A DNA stretch of 64,000 nt, from contig CAWAAT010000001.1 in the NCBI GenBank assembly GCA_963780175.1, positions 124,001 to 188,000 of the forward strand. The letters run 5' to 3'. Every line of letters starts with the position of its first letter. The stretch's first letter is position 1. Made by a program: the position numbers and the translations under genes. Shown here piece after piece: positions 51,518-59,496 of the stretch. The notes beneath the pieces are model-generated. The model saw only the letters and a program-made list of their open reading frames with translations. It had not been told where the DNA came from and searched no databases. Source of the stretch: Brooklawnia sp963780175 (GTDB lineage: Bacteria > Actinomycetota > Actinomycetes > Propionibacteriales > Propionibacteriaceae).

Positions 51518-51903
51518 AACGAGCAGGCGTCCTGAACGCACACCTGGCGATGGCTCTGGCGCAGCTGGGCCACACCGACCCCGTCGTCGTGGGGGACTGC
51601 GGACTGCCCAGACCAGCCGGCGTCCCGGTCGTCGACCTGGCCCTGGTGGCCGGTGTCCCCAGCTTCGAGCAGGTCATGCGCGTGCTCGCCGATGAAATGG
51701 TCGTCGAGGCGGCAACGGTCGCGACCGAGGCGTCCACCGCCAATCCAGGGGTCATCGACTTGGTGGCTACGCTTTTCGTCCAACCGGGCCAGGTTCGGCA
51801 CGAGGAGTTCAAGAAGTTGTCCTCGGGCGCCCGGCTGTTCATCAGGACGGGGGAGGCCTCACCGTACGCGAACGTCATCCTGCGGTGTGGGGTGCCGTTC
51901 TGA
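51514..51903 (+). CDS. rbsD: D-ribose pyranase
   Basis: Speeds conversion of beta-pyranose to furanose forms of ribose, feeding ribokinase. 129 residues: LNAHLAMALAQLGHTDPVVVGDCGLPRP contains the conserved His and Asp, and IRTGEASPYANVILRCGV is the C-terminal signature with the catalytic Tyr region. Coupled to rbsK. With an RbsABC-like transporter divergent, the module could also serve ribose. Confidence 0.93.
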   Translation: MKRAGVLNAHLAMALAQLGHTDPVVVGDCGLPRPAGVPVVDLALVAGVPSFEQVMRVLADEMVVEAATVATEASTANPGVIDLVATLFVQPGQVRHEEFKKLSSGARLFIRTGEASPYANVILRCGVPF

Positions 51904-51995
51904 GGGTTCTCGTCCCTCTCGGTGAGTGGGCACGTCAGCCCGCCGAGCAGCCGCCCACGTAGATTTGGCCGCGACTGCGACGAAAGGCTGTGGAC

Positions 51996-53672
51996 GTGGC
52001 AACGAGGCTGCTGTTATCAGGCAATGAGGCGATCGCCCTCGGGGCCTATGAGGCGGGTTTGGCGTTGGGGTGCGGGTACCCCGGGACGCCGTCCACCGAG
52101 ATCATCGAGTCCCTGGCCGAGAGATCCGACGTCTACACCGAGTGGTCGGTGAACGAGAAGGTCGCCTACGAAGTCGGCCTGGGGGCCGCCCTGGCGGGTG
52201 GACGAGCGCTGGTGACGATGAAGCACGTCGGGCTGAACGTTGCCGCTGACCCGCTGTTCACCTCCGCCTACACCGGCGTGAACGCGGGTCTGGTGGTGGT
52301 GACGGCTGACGACCCGTCCATGCACTCCTCGCAGAACGAACAGGACAACCGAAACTACGCGGTGGCCGCGAAGCTCCCGATGCTCGAGCCAGCAGACGCC
52401 GCCGAGGCGCGCGACTTCACCCGCGCCGCCTTCGATTTGTCGGAGGAGTTCGACACCCCGGTGCTGCTGCGCTCGACCACCAGGCTGTCCCACGCCACCT
52501 GCGTGGTGGACGTCGACGAGGACGCGCCCACCCCGAGGCGCCACTCGTTGGGCTTCATCCGGCAACCATCCAAGTACGTGATGGTCCCGGGCAACGCGAA
52601 GCGTCGACGCCTCGACATCGCGGCCCGTTGGGAGCGGTTGAGCCAGGCCGTCGAGACGCACCCAGCCAACCGGGTCGAGCCCGGCACCGGTGACATCGGC
52701 GTCATCACCTCGGGGGTGCCCTACCAGTACGTCAAGGAGGTGCTGCCCGAGGCAGGCATCCTCAAGCTCGGCATCGTCCACCCGCTGCCGCGACAGATGA
52801 TCGAGGACTTCGCGAAGCAGTACTCGAGGGTCTACGTGGTCGAGGAACTGGATCCGTTGATCGAGACCCAGGTGGCCGCCTGGGGCATCGAGTGCCACGG
52901 CAAGGACGTCTTCCCGAGCATCGGCGAGTTCAGCCCTGCAACGGTGCGGGCCGCATTCGGCCTTCCGCAACCGGCAGCCATCGAGACTCCCGCGTTGCCC
53001 GTGCCGCCGCGCTATCCAGCCCTGTGCGTCGGCTGCCCACACGCGCACGTGTACAACGCGCTGCGTGATCGCGGGATGATCGTCTCCGGTGACATCGGCT
53101 GCTACAGCCTCGGGGTCATGCCGCCGTACAGCGCGATGGACACCCTGCTCGACATGGGCGCCTCGCTGACCATGGCCCACGGCATGGACGCGGTGCTCAG
53201 CGCCGAGCCCGTCAAGGAGGGTGAGCCACCGCGTCCACCGATCGCCGCGGTGATCGGGGACTCGACATTCGCGCACTCGGGGCTGACCGGCCTGCTCAAC
53301 GCCGTGTGGAACAAGCGGGACTGCCTGTACATCGTGCTCGACAACGGCACCACCGCCATGACCGGCGGCCAGCCCAACCCGCTCAGCGGCGAGCGCATTG
53401 GCCACGAGGACTCCATGCACCTCGACTACGGCTACCTTGCCCGGGCCTTCGGCATTCCGGACGAGAACTTCGCGGCGGTCGATGCCAAGAACCGCAAGGC
53501 AGTCACGGCGGCTATCGACGAGCTGGCCGGACGCTCCGGCGTTCGACTGCTCGCCGTGATCGGCTTCTGCATCATCGAGATCAAGGACCTCAAGAAGATC
53601 GACAAGTTCGTCGGCAAGCGCGACGCACGCCAGTTGGAACTCACTGTGGTGAAGGAGCACTCCCGTGGCTGA
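51996..53672 (+). CDS. iorA: Indolepyruvate ferredoxin oxidoreductase alpha subunit, lacking C-terminal ferredoxin domain
   Basis: Thiamine-diphosphate subunit that oxidatively decarboxylates aryl pyruvates to aryl-acetyl-CoA. N-terminal pyrimidine domain LSGNEAIALGAYEAGLALGCGYPGTPSTEI, middle EELDPLIETQV, and pyrophosphate domain LCVGCPHAHVYNAL, GDIGCYSLG, GDSTFAHSGLTGLLNAVW. The protein ends at 558 residues, right after the TPP domain, without the usual C-terminal 2[4Fe-4S] ferredoxin module. GTG 51996 is used because AAAGG is eight bases upstream. Overlaps iorB by eight bases. Confidence 0.9.
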   Translation: MATRLLLSGNEAIALGAYEAGLALGCGYPGTPSTEIIESLAERSDVYTEWSVNEKVAYEVGLGAALAGGRALVTMKHVGLNVAADPLFTSAYTGVNAGLVVVTADDPSMHSSQNEQDNRNYAVAAKLPMLEPADAAEARDFTRAAFDLSEEFDTPVLLRSTTRLSHATCVVDVDEDAPTPRRHSLGFIRQPSKYVMVPGNAKRRRLDIAARWERLSQAVETHPANRVEPGTGDIGVITSGVPYQYVKEVLPEAGILKLGIVHPLPRQMIEDFAKQYSRVYVVEELDPLIETQVAAWGIECHGKDVFPSIGEFSPATVRAAFGLPQPAAIETPALPVPPRYPALCVGCPHAHVYNALRDRGMIVSGDIGCYSLGVMPPYSAMDTLLDMGASLTMAHGMDAVLSAEPVKEGEPPRPPIAAVIGDSTFAHSGLTGLLNAVWNKRDCLYIVLDNGTTAMTGGQPNPLSGERIGHEDSMHLDYGYLARAFGIPDENFAAVDAKNRKAVTAAIDELAGRSGVRLLAVIGFCIIEIKDLKKIDKFVGKRDARQLELTVVKEHSRG

Positions 53673-54306
53673 TGTCACCCTCGTGGGCCAGGCCCCGGAC
53701 AAGGTGTGGAACGTTCTGCTGGTCGGCGTCGGTGGCCAGGGCGTGGTGCTGGCCAGCGATATCCTGGCCGGTGCGGCCCTGGAAGCCGGCTACGACGTCA
53801 AGAAGTCCGAGATCCACGGCATGTCTCAGCGTGGCGGTTCGGTCTTCAGCCACGTGCGGTTCGGGCGGAAGGTGCACTCTCCGACGATCGCGCCGGGCGA
53901 GGCCGACGTGCTGGCGTCGCTGGAACGGATGGAGGCGCTGCGCTGGGCCAGCATGGCCCGGCCTGGTGCGGCCGTGTGTTACCTCGGCCACGATATGCAC
54001 CCGCAGGGTGTCAGGGCCTACGACCCGGGGGTTGACGACGAGATTGCGCGGCTGTTCGCCACGACGGTCCGGTTTGACGAGCACGACCTCAAGGGTCGGG
54101 TATCCGACAAGACCAGCAACACCGCAGTGCTGGGCGCCGTCTCCCTGCTGGTGCCGATCGAGCAGGAGGCTTTCCTGACCGCGATGGCCAGCCGTGTGCC
54201 GGCCGGGACTTTCGACGAGAACGCGGCGGCCTTCGCGGTGGGACGCGAGATCAGTGCTGCGGTGATTCAGAGGTCCGCCCGACAGGAGCGTGCCGATGTG
54301 GAATGA
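53665..54306 (+). CDS. iorB: Indolepyruvate oxidoreductase beta (gamma-type) subunit
   Basis: A 213-residue partner with the POR gamma fold: LLVGVGGQGVVLASDILAGAALEAGYDVKKSEIHGMSQRGGSV is the family hallmark, followed by EADVLASLERMEALRW and NTAVLGAVSLLVPI. Starts with GTG inside the end of iorA and overlaps the ligase gene, so all three are coupled. Confidence 0.93.
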   Translation: MADVTLVGQAPDKVWNVLLVGVGGQGVVLASDILAGAALEAGYDVKKSEIHGMSQRGGSVFSHVRFGRKVHSPTIAPGEADVLASLERMEALRWASMARPGAAVCYLGHDMHPQGVRAYDPGVDDEIARLFATTVRFDEHDLKGRVSDKTSNTAVLGAVSLLVPIEQEAFLTAMASRVPAGTFDENAAAFAVGREISAAVIQRSARQERADVE

Positions 54307-55606
54307 CGCGGCCCAGCGCCTGCCCCGCGAACAGCTTCGCGCCGAACAACTCCACAGGCTGCAGACCCAGGTCGAACGCGTCCGCGCCCACGTCCCGTGG
54401 TACCGGGAGCGGATGAGCCAGGCCGGGGTCGAGCCGGGTGCCATCCGGTCGCTGAATGATCTCGCTCGGCTGCCCTTCACGGCCAAGGCCCACCTGAGAG
54501 AGGGCTTCCCCTTCGGACTGAGTGCGGTGCCCCGCACCGAGCTGGTCGAGGTGCACATGTCCTCGGGCAGCACCGGCAAACCCGTGGTAGACGCCTACAC
54601 CCGTGGTGATCTGGCCCTGTGGGGTGACCTGATGGGACGCACGCTCGACATGGGTGGGGTTGGTCCCGGCGACATCGTCCAGAACTCGTTCGGATACGGG
54701 CTGTTCACCGGCGGCTTCGGCGTGCATTACGGAGCCGAGACGCTGGGGGCCCTCGTCGTGCCGATCTCCTCGGGCAACACCCGTCGCCAACTTGAGACCA
54801 TGGTGGACTTCGGGACGACCACGCTCACCTGCACGCCGTCTTACGCGCTGTACCTGGCCGAATACGCCCGTGAGCAGGGGATTGATCCTCGGGTACTCGG
54901 CTTGCGGCGGGGCTTCTTCGGGGCCGAACCGTGGAGCGAGGCGATGCGCCAACAGATCGAGGACGACTGGGACATCGAGGCCTTCGACATCTATGGACTC
55001 ACCGAGATCATCGGGCCGGGCGTCGGCGCCGAGTGCTCCGAGCACGACGGCCTGCACGTCTTCGAGGACCACTTCTACCCGGAGGTGGTCGACCCCGACA
55101 CCGGTGTCGCGGTTCCCGACGGCACCGAGGGTGAACTGGTGTTGACCACGCTGACGCGGGAGGGGACACCTTTGCTGCGCTACCGCACCCGCGACGTCAC
55201 CTACCTGATCGACGAGCCGTGCCCGTGTGGACGCACGTCTCGCCGGATCCACCGGCTGATGGGCCGCACCGACGACATGCTGATCATCCGCGGGGTCAAC
55301 ATCTTCCCCCAGCAGATCGAGGAGGTTCTGCTGCGGGCCCAGGCGGTCGCGCCGCACTACCGCCTGGTCGTCGACCGCCACGGCAGCATGGACACACTGC
55401 TCGTCGAGGTGGAGATGACGATGGAGGCCTTCTCGGACGACGTCGGCGACATCCTGGCCCTCGAACGTCGAATCGAGGCTGACCTGAAGTCGGCGCTGGG
55501 CATCATGGTCACGTGCGCGTTGGTGAACCCGAAGAGCGTGGAGCGCGCCGAGACAGGAAAGGTCGTTCGTGTGATCGATCGTCGAGAGGTGAGGACCCAT
55601 GTCTGA
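54296..55606 (+). CDS. Phenylacetate-CoA ligase family protein
   Basis: A 436-residue ANL-superfamily acyl-CoA ligase of the PaaK type. Motifs: SSGSTGKPVVDAYT (phosphate loop), FGYGLFTGGFGVHYGAE, IYGLTEIIGPGVGAEC, YRTRDVTYLI and MGRTDDMLIIRGVNIFPQQIEEVLL (hinge and C-terminal PaaK domain). ATG 54296 follows AGGAG by seven bases. Next to the indolepyruvate oxidoreductase, it may activate arylacetate or run in the acid-forming direction. Confidence 0.92.
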   Translation: MWNDAAQRLPREQLRAEQLHRLQTQVERVRAHVPWYRERMSQAGVEPGAIRSLNDLARLPFTAKAHLREGFPFGLSAVPRTELVEVHMSSGSTGKPVVDAYTRGDLALWGDLMGRTLDMGGVGPGDIVQNSFGYGLFTGGFGVHYGAETLGALVVPISSGNTRRQLETMVDFGTTTLTCTPSYALYLAEYAREQGIDPRVLGLRRGFFGAEPWSEAMRQQIEDDWDIEAFDIYGLTEIIGPGVGAECSEHDGLHVFEDHFYPEVVDPDTGVAVPDGTEGELVLTTLTREGTPLLRYRTRDVTYLIDEPCPCGRTSRRIHRLMGRTDDMLIIRGVNIFPQQIEEVLLRAQAVAPHYRLVVDRHGSMDTLLVEVEMTMEAFSDDVGDILALERRIEADLKSALGIMVTCALVNPKSVERAETGKVVRVIDRREVRTHV

Positions 55607-56042
55607 TCACGCTTCTGAGGATTGCCCGGTTGACCAGCACGTCCTGGAACTCAGGCAGATCTCGGTGTTCCTGGAGAACCGACCCGGCAACCTGGCCGAG
55701 TTGGCCACGATGCTGGCCGGCGCCGGCATCGACCTGCGCGCCCTCACCATCGCGGAGACTGAGCGATTCGGCATCGTGCGTCTGATCGCCGACGACACGG
55801 ACCGGGCATTGACCGTGCTGAGGGAGGCTGGCTTCGCGTCCCGGGTGACGACGGTGTACGGCATCCAGGTGCCTGACCGGCCGGGCGGGCTGGCCCACGT
55901 CCTGGCGTTGTTCGACGCTCAGGTGAGCGTGGAGTACATGTACGCCGACCTCAAGGGCGTCGGGACGTGCTCACTCATGATCATGAAACTGGAGCCGGCC
56001 GAGGTGGCGCTGAAGATCCTTGCGGACGCTGGGCTCAGCTGA
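55599..56042 (+). CDS. Tandem ACT domain protein
   Basis: A 147-residue protein of two ACT domains: ELRQISVFLENRPGNLAELATMLAGAGIDLRAL and TTVYGIQVPDRPGGLAHVLALFDAQVSVEYMYA. ACT folds bind amino acids; this small type is often placed after IOR and PaaK genes and probably senses an aromatic amino acid or its derivative. Overlaps the ligase gene by eight bases; terminator follows. Confidence 0.9.
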   Translation: MSDHASEDCPVDQHVLELRQISVFLENRPGNLAELATMLAGAGIDLRALTIAETERFGIVRLIADDTDRALTVLREAGFASRVTTVYGIQVPDRPGGLAHVLALFDAQVSVEYMYADLKGVGTCSLMIMKLEPAEVALKILADAGLS

Positions 56043-56059
56043 CCAACGCTGACGCAACG

Positions 56060-56098
56060 CCAGAGGGGGCGGGACCTTCCGGTCCGCGCCCCCTCTGG
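56060..56098 (+). terminator. Rho-independent terminator of the ior-ligase-ACT operon
   Basis: CCAGAGGGGGC and GCCCCCTCTGG arms (with inner GACC/GGTC pairing) followed directly by TTTTCGCTC; 17 bases after the ACT stop. Confidence 0.88.
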
Positions 56099-56124
56099 TT
56101 TTCGCTCAAGCAGGGAGCTGTCAC

Positions 56125-56823
56125 TCAGGCCAGCAGTTGCCGTGCCTGGGCCACGATGTTCTCGACGGTGATCCCGTTCATCTCGAGCAGTTCCTCGTAG
56201 GTCGCCGACTGCCCGAACTGGTCCTGGACGCCGACCCGGCGGACCTTCGCACCACCCTGCTCGGCCACGATCTCGCTGACCGCGCTGCCGAGTCCGTTGA
56301 TGATGTTGTGGTCCTCGACGGTGACGATGCGGCCGGTCTTGATGCTTTCGAGCACCTCGGCACGGTCGATCGGCTTGATGGTGTGCATGTCGACGAGCCG
56401 AACCGATACGCCGTCGGCCTGCAATAGATCGGCGGCCGCAATCCCGAGTCGCAGCGTGTCGCCGTTGGCGATGATGGCCACGTCGGTGCCCTCTCGCAGC
56501 ACCTTGGCCTTGCCGATCACGAACTCCTCGTCCTCGTCGTAGATGAACGGCACGGCGTCACGGGTGAAGCGCAGGAACATCGGGCCCACATAGTCGGCTG
56601 CCGCGCGCACCAGCTTGCGAGTGGAGTTGTAGTCGGCGGGCATCACGACGGTCATTCCGGGGAAGGTGCGCAGCACGCCCATGTCCTCGATGGCCTGATG
56701 GCTGCCGCCGTCGTTGCCGGGGGTGAGTCCGCCATGACTGCAGGCGATCTTCACGTTCAGATTCGGGTAGCAGATCGACTGACGGATCTGCTCGCCCATC
56801 CTCAGCGACCCGAAGATGGCGTA
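56125..56823 (-). pseudogene. 5'-truncated transketolase C-terminal subunit
   Basis: About 233 codons matching the second half of a split transketolase beta subunit (usually near 310 residues): YAIFGSLRMGEQIRQSICYPNLNVKI, GNDGGSHQAIEDMGVLR, MPADYNSTRKL, then the transketolase C-terminal domain with VEDHNIINGLGSAVSE. The first 80 or so residues, including the GIAEQN cofactor motif, are gone: upstream of TACGCC at 56823 similarity stops and a stop codon follows within twelve codons. No ribosome site precedes the first ATG. No N-terminal subunit gene is nearby. A remnant. Confidence 0.82.
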
Positions 56824-56973
56824 GATATGTATCGTGTCAACAGTCTTTCATCGAGACCGAAAGCGTGCAGGGGGGCACGAAAACGGCACAGCATGGCTGA
56901 TTTCAACGGGGAAGCCAAGATGCGAGCAGCGCGCCCGGTCTGAGGGACTGCCGCTCGAAGAATGCCGCCGTGA

Positions 56974-57459
56974 TCAGTGAGCGGGGGCGGCCCATTCGGC
57001 CCAGCGGGCGGAGGCCGCGTCCATGTGCTGACGCATGGCGGTCTTGGCCAGGACGGGGTCGCCCGAGCGCAATCCGTCGATGATCGGCAGGTGGTAGGCA
57101 CGCTTCATGAGTGATTCGTTGCGTCCCTCAGCGTCGCTCAGGACGACCACCCGGATGAGGTCTTTGAGTTGGCACCACATCGACAGCAGCATGCTGTTGC
57201 CACCGAGTTCGCAGAGCTTCTCGTGGAACGCCAGGTCTGCGTCCAGTCGATCGCTCACACTGAAGCCGCCCTCGGGCTCGTCCGGCAAAGCCGCCTCGAG
57301 TTCGTCAACGAGTTCCTGGGCGTTGTCAAGGGCCAGGATCCCGACCAGCGCCTCCTTCTCGAGCGCCAGGCGCACCTGAAACAGTTCGGTGACCTCGCGA
57401 GCCGTCAACTGGCGGACCCTCAAGCCCGTCCGGTCAGCCTCCTCGACAAGGCCGGCCTC
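56974..57459 (-). pseudogene. 5'-truncated GntR/FCD regulator
   Basis: Encodes the end of a GntR winged helix (QEAGLVEEADRTGLRVRQLT) and a full FCD domain (AREVTELFQVRLALEKEA, DADLAFHEKLCELGGNSML and HLPIIDGLRSGDP). The first 50 or so residues with the recognition helix are missing, and similarity begins within a few bases of the DoxX stop codon at 57470. Without DNA-binding residues it cannot act as a repressor. Probably a partner of the neighbouring truncated transketolase in a lost catabolic operon. Confidence 0.8.
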
Positions 57460-57469
57460 CTGGAGAGGG

Positions 57470-57979
57470 TCAGCGTGAGCGCTGGCTCCAGGCCCGCCAG
57501 GCCCCGGTCGACCACAGCGCCCAGGCCACCAGCACCGGCTGGAAGAACAACCGCACCAGCCGTGAGCTGTCGCTGTCGAGCCCGAACGCGTCGGTGCCCG
57601 ACACGTACTGGCCTATGTTGCCCGGGAAGATCGCCACGAAGAAGGCGGCCGTCACCCAACCGACCGCTGGAAGCAGGCTCAGTGGGGCCAGTATCAGTGC
57701 GGCTCCAAGACCGAGTTCGACGACGCCGGAGGCGACAACGACCAGATCGGGGTCCAATGGGAGCCAAGCCGGCACCTGTGCCTGGAACTCCTGGCGCAGC
57801 GTGGTCAGGTGGCCGCTGCCGGTGGCGAGCAGGGCTCCCCCGAGCAGTACGCGTCCCAGCGTCCTGGCCCTCACGAGCGGGCGATGTTCTTTGCCCGGCT
57901 GGGATGCCTGGCTGCTCAGGGCGAAGTCCGAGCGACCAGCACGATCAGGCTCGTAGACGGGGCGGGGTGAGGTGGCCAT
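57470..57979 (-). CDS. DoxX family membrane protein
   Basis: A 169-residue four-helix membrane protein of the DoxX group. The first 40 residues are polar; then LGRVLLGGALLATGSGHLTTL, VVVASGVVELGLGAALILAPLS, LPAVGWVTAAFFVAIFPGNIGQYV and LVRLFFQPVLVAWALWST. DoxX-type proteins are often linked to thiol and oxidative stress. It is divergent from OhrR with the operator between them; its stop touches the truncated GntR. Confidence 0.86.
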   Translation of the reverse strand: MATSPRPVYEPDRAGRSDFALSSQASQPGKEHRPLVRARTLGRVLLGGALLATGSGHLTTLRQEFQAQVPAWLPLDPDLVVVASGVVELGLGAALILAPLSLLPAVGWVTAAFFVAIFPGNIGQYVSGTDAFGLDSDSSRLVRLFFQPVLVAWALWSTGAWRAWSQRSR

Positions 57980-57980
57980 G

Positions 57981-58023
57981 CCATAACTATTGCGCACAAC
58001 TAGATTGTGCGCAATAGTTATGG
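57981..58023. promoter_or_regulatory. Perfect 19-5-19 palindrome, probable OhrR operator
   Basis: CCATAACTATTGCGCACAA, spacer CTAGA, then the exact reverse complement, overlapping the start codon of ohrR and ending beside that of doxX. Each arm contains a TTGCGCA-type half palindrome like those of OhrR sites, so two dimers could bind and shut both divergent promoters. Confidence 0.8.
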
Positions 58024-58475
58024 GTGTGCTTCCTGACCTGCGCCTAAACCACCAACTTTGCTTCGCCCTCTACGCTGCCTCGAGAGCCACCACGGGGGCC
58101 TACCGCGACGCTCTCACCAAGGCCGGGCTCACCTACCCTCAGTACTTGGTGATGTTGGCGCTGTGGGAGGACGACGGGCTCAGCGTCGGTGAACTCGGCC
58201 AGCGGCTGCACCTCGATTCGGGAACGCTCTCACCGTTGCTCAGCAGGCTCGAGACCGCAGGCCTTGTCGCGCGGTCGCGTCCCGACCGGGATGCGCGCCG
58301 CGTCGTCGTCCACCTCACCAACGATGGCCAAGTGCTGCGATCCGCGGCTGAGGACATCCAGTGCGCACTCCTGGAAGGGCTCGACATGAATCCCGACGAA
58401 CTCGTGCTGCTGCGATCCCTCGCCCAGCGCCTGACCAGTTCCATCGAGTCCGGCCGGGCGCCAAGCCCGTCCTGA
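58020..58475 (+). CDS. ohrR: OhrR-type MarR family peroxide sensor
   Basis: A 151-residue winged-helix repressor inactivated by oxidation of one cysteine. LNHQLCFALYAASRATTGAY carries the reactive Cys14 in the classic OhrR context; LTYPQYLVMLALWE supplies the tyrosines that hydrogen-bond it; LHLDSGTLSPLLSRLE is the recognition helix, and DRDARRVVVHLT the wing. Starts inside the palindrome. Expected to control itself, doxX and the peroxidase downstream. Confidence 0.92.
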   Translation: MGVLPDLRLNHQLCFALYAASRATTGAYRDALTKAGLTYPQYLVMLALWEDDGLSVGELGQRLHLDSGTLSPLLSRLETAGLVARSRPDRDARRVVVHLTNDGQVLRSAAEDIQCALLEGLDMNPDELVLLRSLAQRLTSSIESGRAPSPS

Positions 58476-58517
58476 CCCACCCGACAGACCATCCGCATCA
58501 CACCACCAAGGAGCGCC

Positions 58518-59001
58518 ATGACCACGCTGTACGACTTCACCGCCAACACGCTTGCCGGTAAGCAGACCTCACTGTCCGAGTACCAGGGGAAGGTCGTCCT
58601 GGTGGTGAACACCGCTTCCAAGTGCGGGTTCGCCCCCCAGTTCGGTGGTCTGGAGGAGCTATATCAGAAGCACGAGGAAGCCGGTCTGGTCGTGCTCGGC
58701 TTCCCCAGTGACCAGTTCGCGAATCAGGAGTACGACGACGCCGACGAAGACCGCCGAGTTCTGCCAACTCAACTACGGCGTCACGTTCCCGATGTTCGCG
58801 AAGATCGACGTCAACGGCAAGGCTGCCCACCCGCTGTACGAGTGGCTGCGAGGTCAGGCCGGGGGAGTGCTGGGCGGGTCCATCAAGTGGAACTTCACGA
58901 AGTTCCTCGTCGATCGCCAGGGCCAGGTCGTGCGGCGGTACGCGCCGACTGTTGTTCCGTCGGCGATCGAGGACGACATCCGCGAGTTGCTGGCCGCCTA
59001 G
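58518..59001 (+). CDS. Glutathione/thioredoxin peroxidase (frameshift near 58749)
   Basis: GPx-family thiol peroxidase reducing hydroperoxides. ATG 58518 follows AAGGAG. Residues 1-77: KVVLVVNTASKCGFAPQFGGLEELYQKH with peroxidatic Cys36 and GFPSDQFANQE. The first frame then loses similarity; the next frame continues TAEFCQLNYGVTFPMFAKIDVNG, with resolving Cys, WNFTKFLVDRQG and the stop at 59001. One extra base around 58749 is enough. Its TAG stop shares CTAG with the stop of trmL on the other strand. Confidence 0.86.
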
Positions 59002-59492
59002 CCTCTTGGTTGCCCGGCCCCGGGGTAGCCCAGCTGGCGCCACGCCTCGTAGAGGGCGATCGCGGCAGCGCTGGCGAGGTTGAGTGAGCGCATGCCGGGT
59101 CTCATCGGGATGCACACGCGCTCGGTGACGCGAGCATCGGCCAGTACCTCGGCGTCCAGTCCGGTGGGCTCCGGGCCGAAGAGCAGGACATCGCCCGGAA
59201 GGTACGTGATGTCCGAGTGTGCGACCCGGGCGTGCGCGGTGAAGGCGAACAGCCGCGCAGGCAGCAGAGCGTCGTATGCGGCGGACAGCGAGTCATGCAC
59301 GAAGGTGGCTGCCTGGTCGCGATAGTCGACCGCTGCCCGGCGCAGCTTGGCGTCGTCCATGTCGAACCCCAGCGGACGCGCGAGGTGCAGTTCGGCACCG
59401 GTCACCGCAGCCAGCCGCATGGTCGCCCCCGTGTTGTTCGGGATGCGCGGTGAGTCGAACAGCAGGCGCAGGGGACGGGTCATGGCGGTCAT
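58998..59492 (-). CDS. trmL: tRNA (cytidine/uridine-34-2'-O)-methyltransferase TrmL (SpoU)
   Basis: A 164-residue SPOUT methyltransferase acting on the wobble base of some leucine tRNAs. LLFDSPRIPNNTGATMRLAAVTG (motif 1), GDVLLFGPEPTGL (motif 2) and CIPMRPGMRSLNLASAAAIALYEAWRQLG (motif 3, trefoil knot). ATG 59492 is close behind the RluA stop; ATG 59483 is also possible. Confidence 0.92.
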   Translation of the reverse strand: MTAMTRPLRLLFDSPRIPNNTGATMRLAAVTGAELHLARPLGFDMDDAKLRRAAVDYRDQAATFVHDSLSAAYDALLPARLFAFTAHARVAHSDITYLPGDVLLFGPEPTGLDAEVLADARVTERVCIPMRPGMRSLNLASAAAIALYEAWRQLGYPGAGQPRG

Positions 59493-59496
59493 CCTC

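Noticed and set aside
50603..51903. Reading the whole 41.7-51.9 kb block as a ribose operon
   Set aside because: rbsK and rbsD fit, but the dehydrogenase, DhaK-type kinase and TIM-like isomerase do not belong to ribose use; kept as an alternative substrate only.
51918..51947. Terminator after rbsD (CTCGG..GGGC / GCCC..CCGAG)
   Set aside because: The stem is interrupted by unpaired bases and lacks a U-run; too weak to list as a feature.
52017..53702. 561-codon minus-strand frame opposite iorA (also large frames opposite pckG, paaK, acnA and the KimA-like gene)
   Set aside because: No motif and His/Arg/Gly/Asp-rich shadow composition; the plus-strand genes carry full family signatures.
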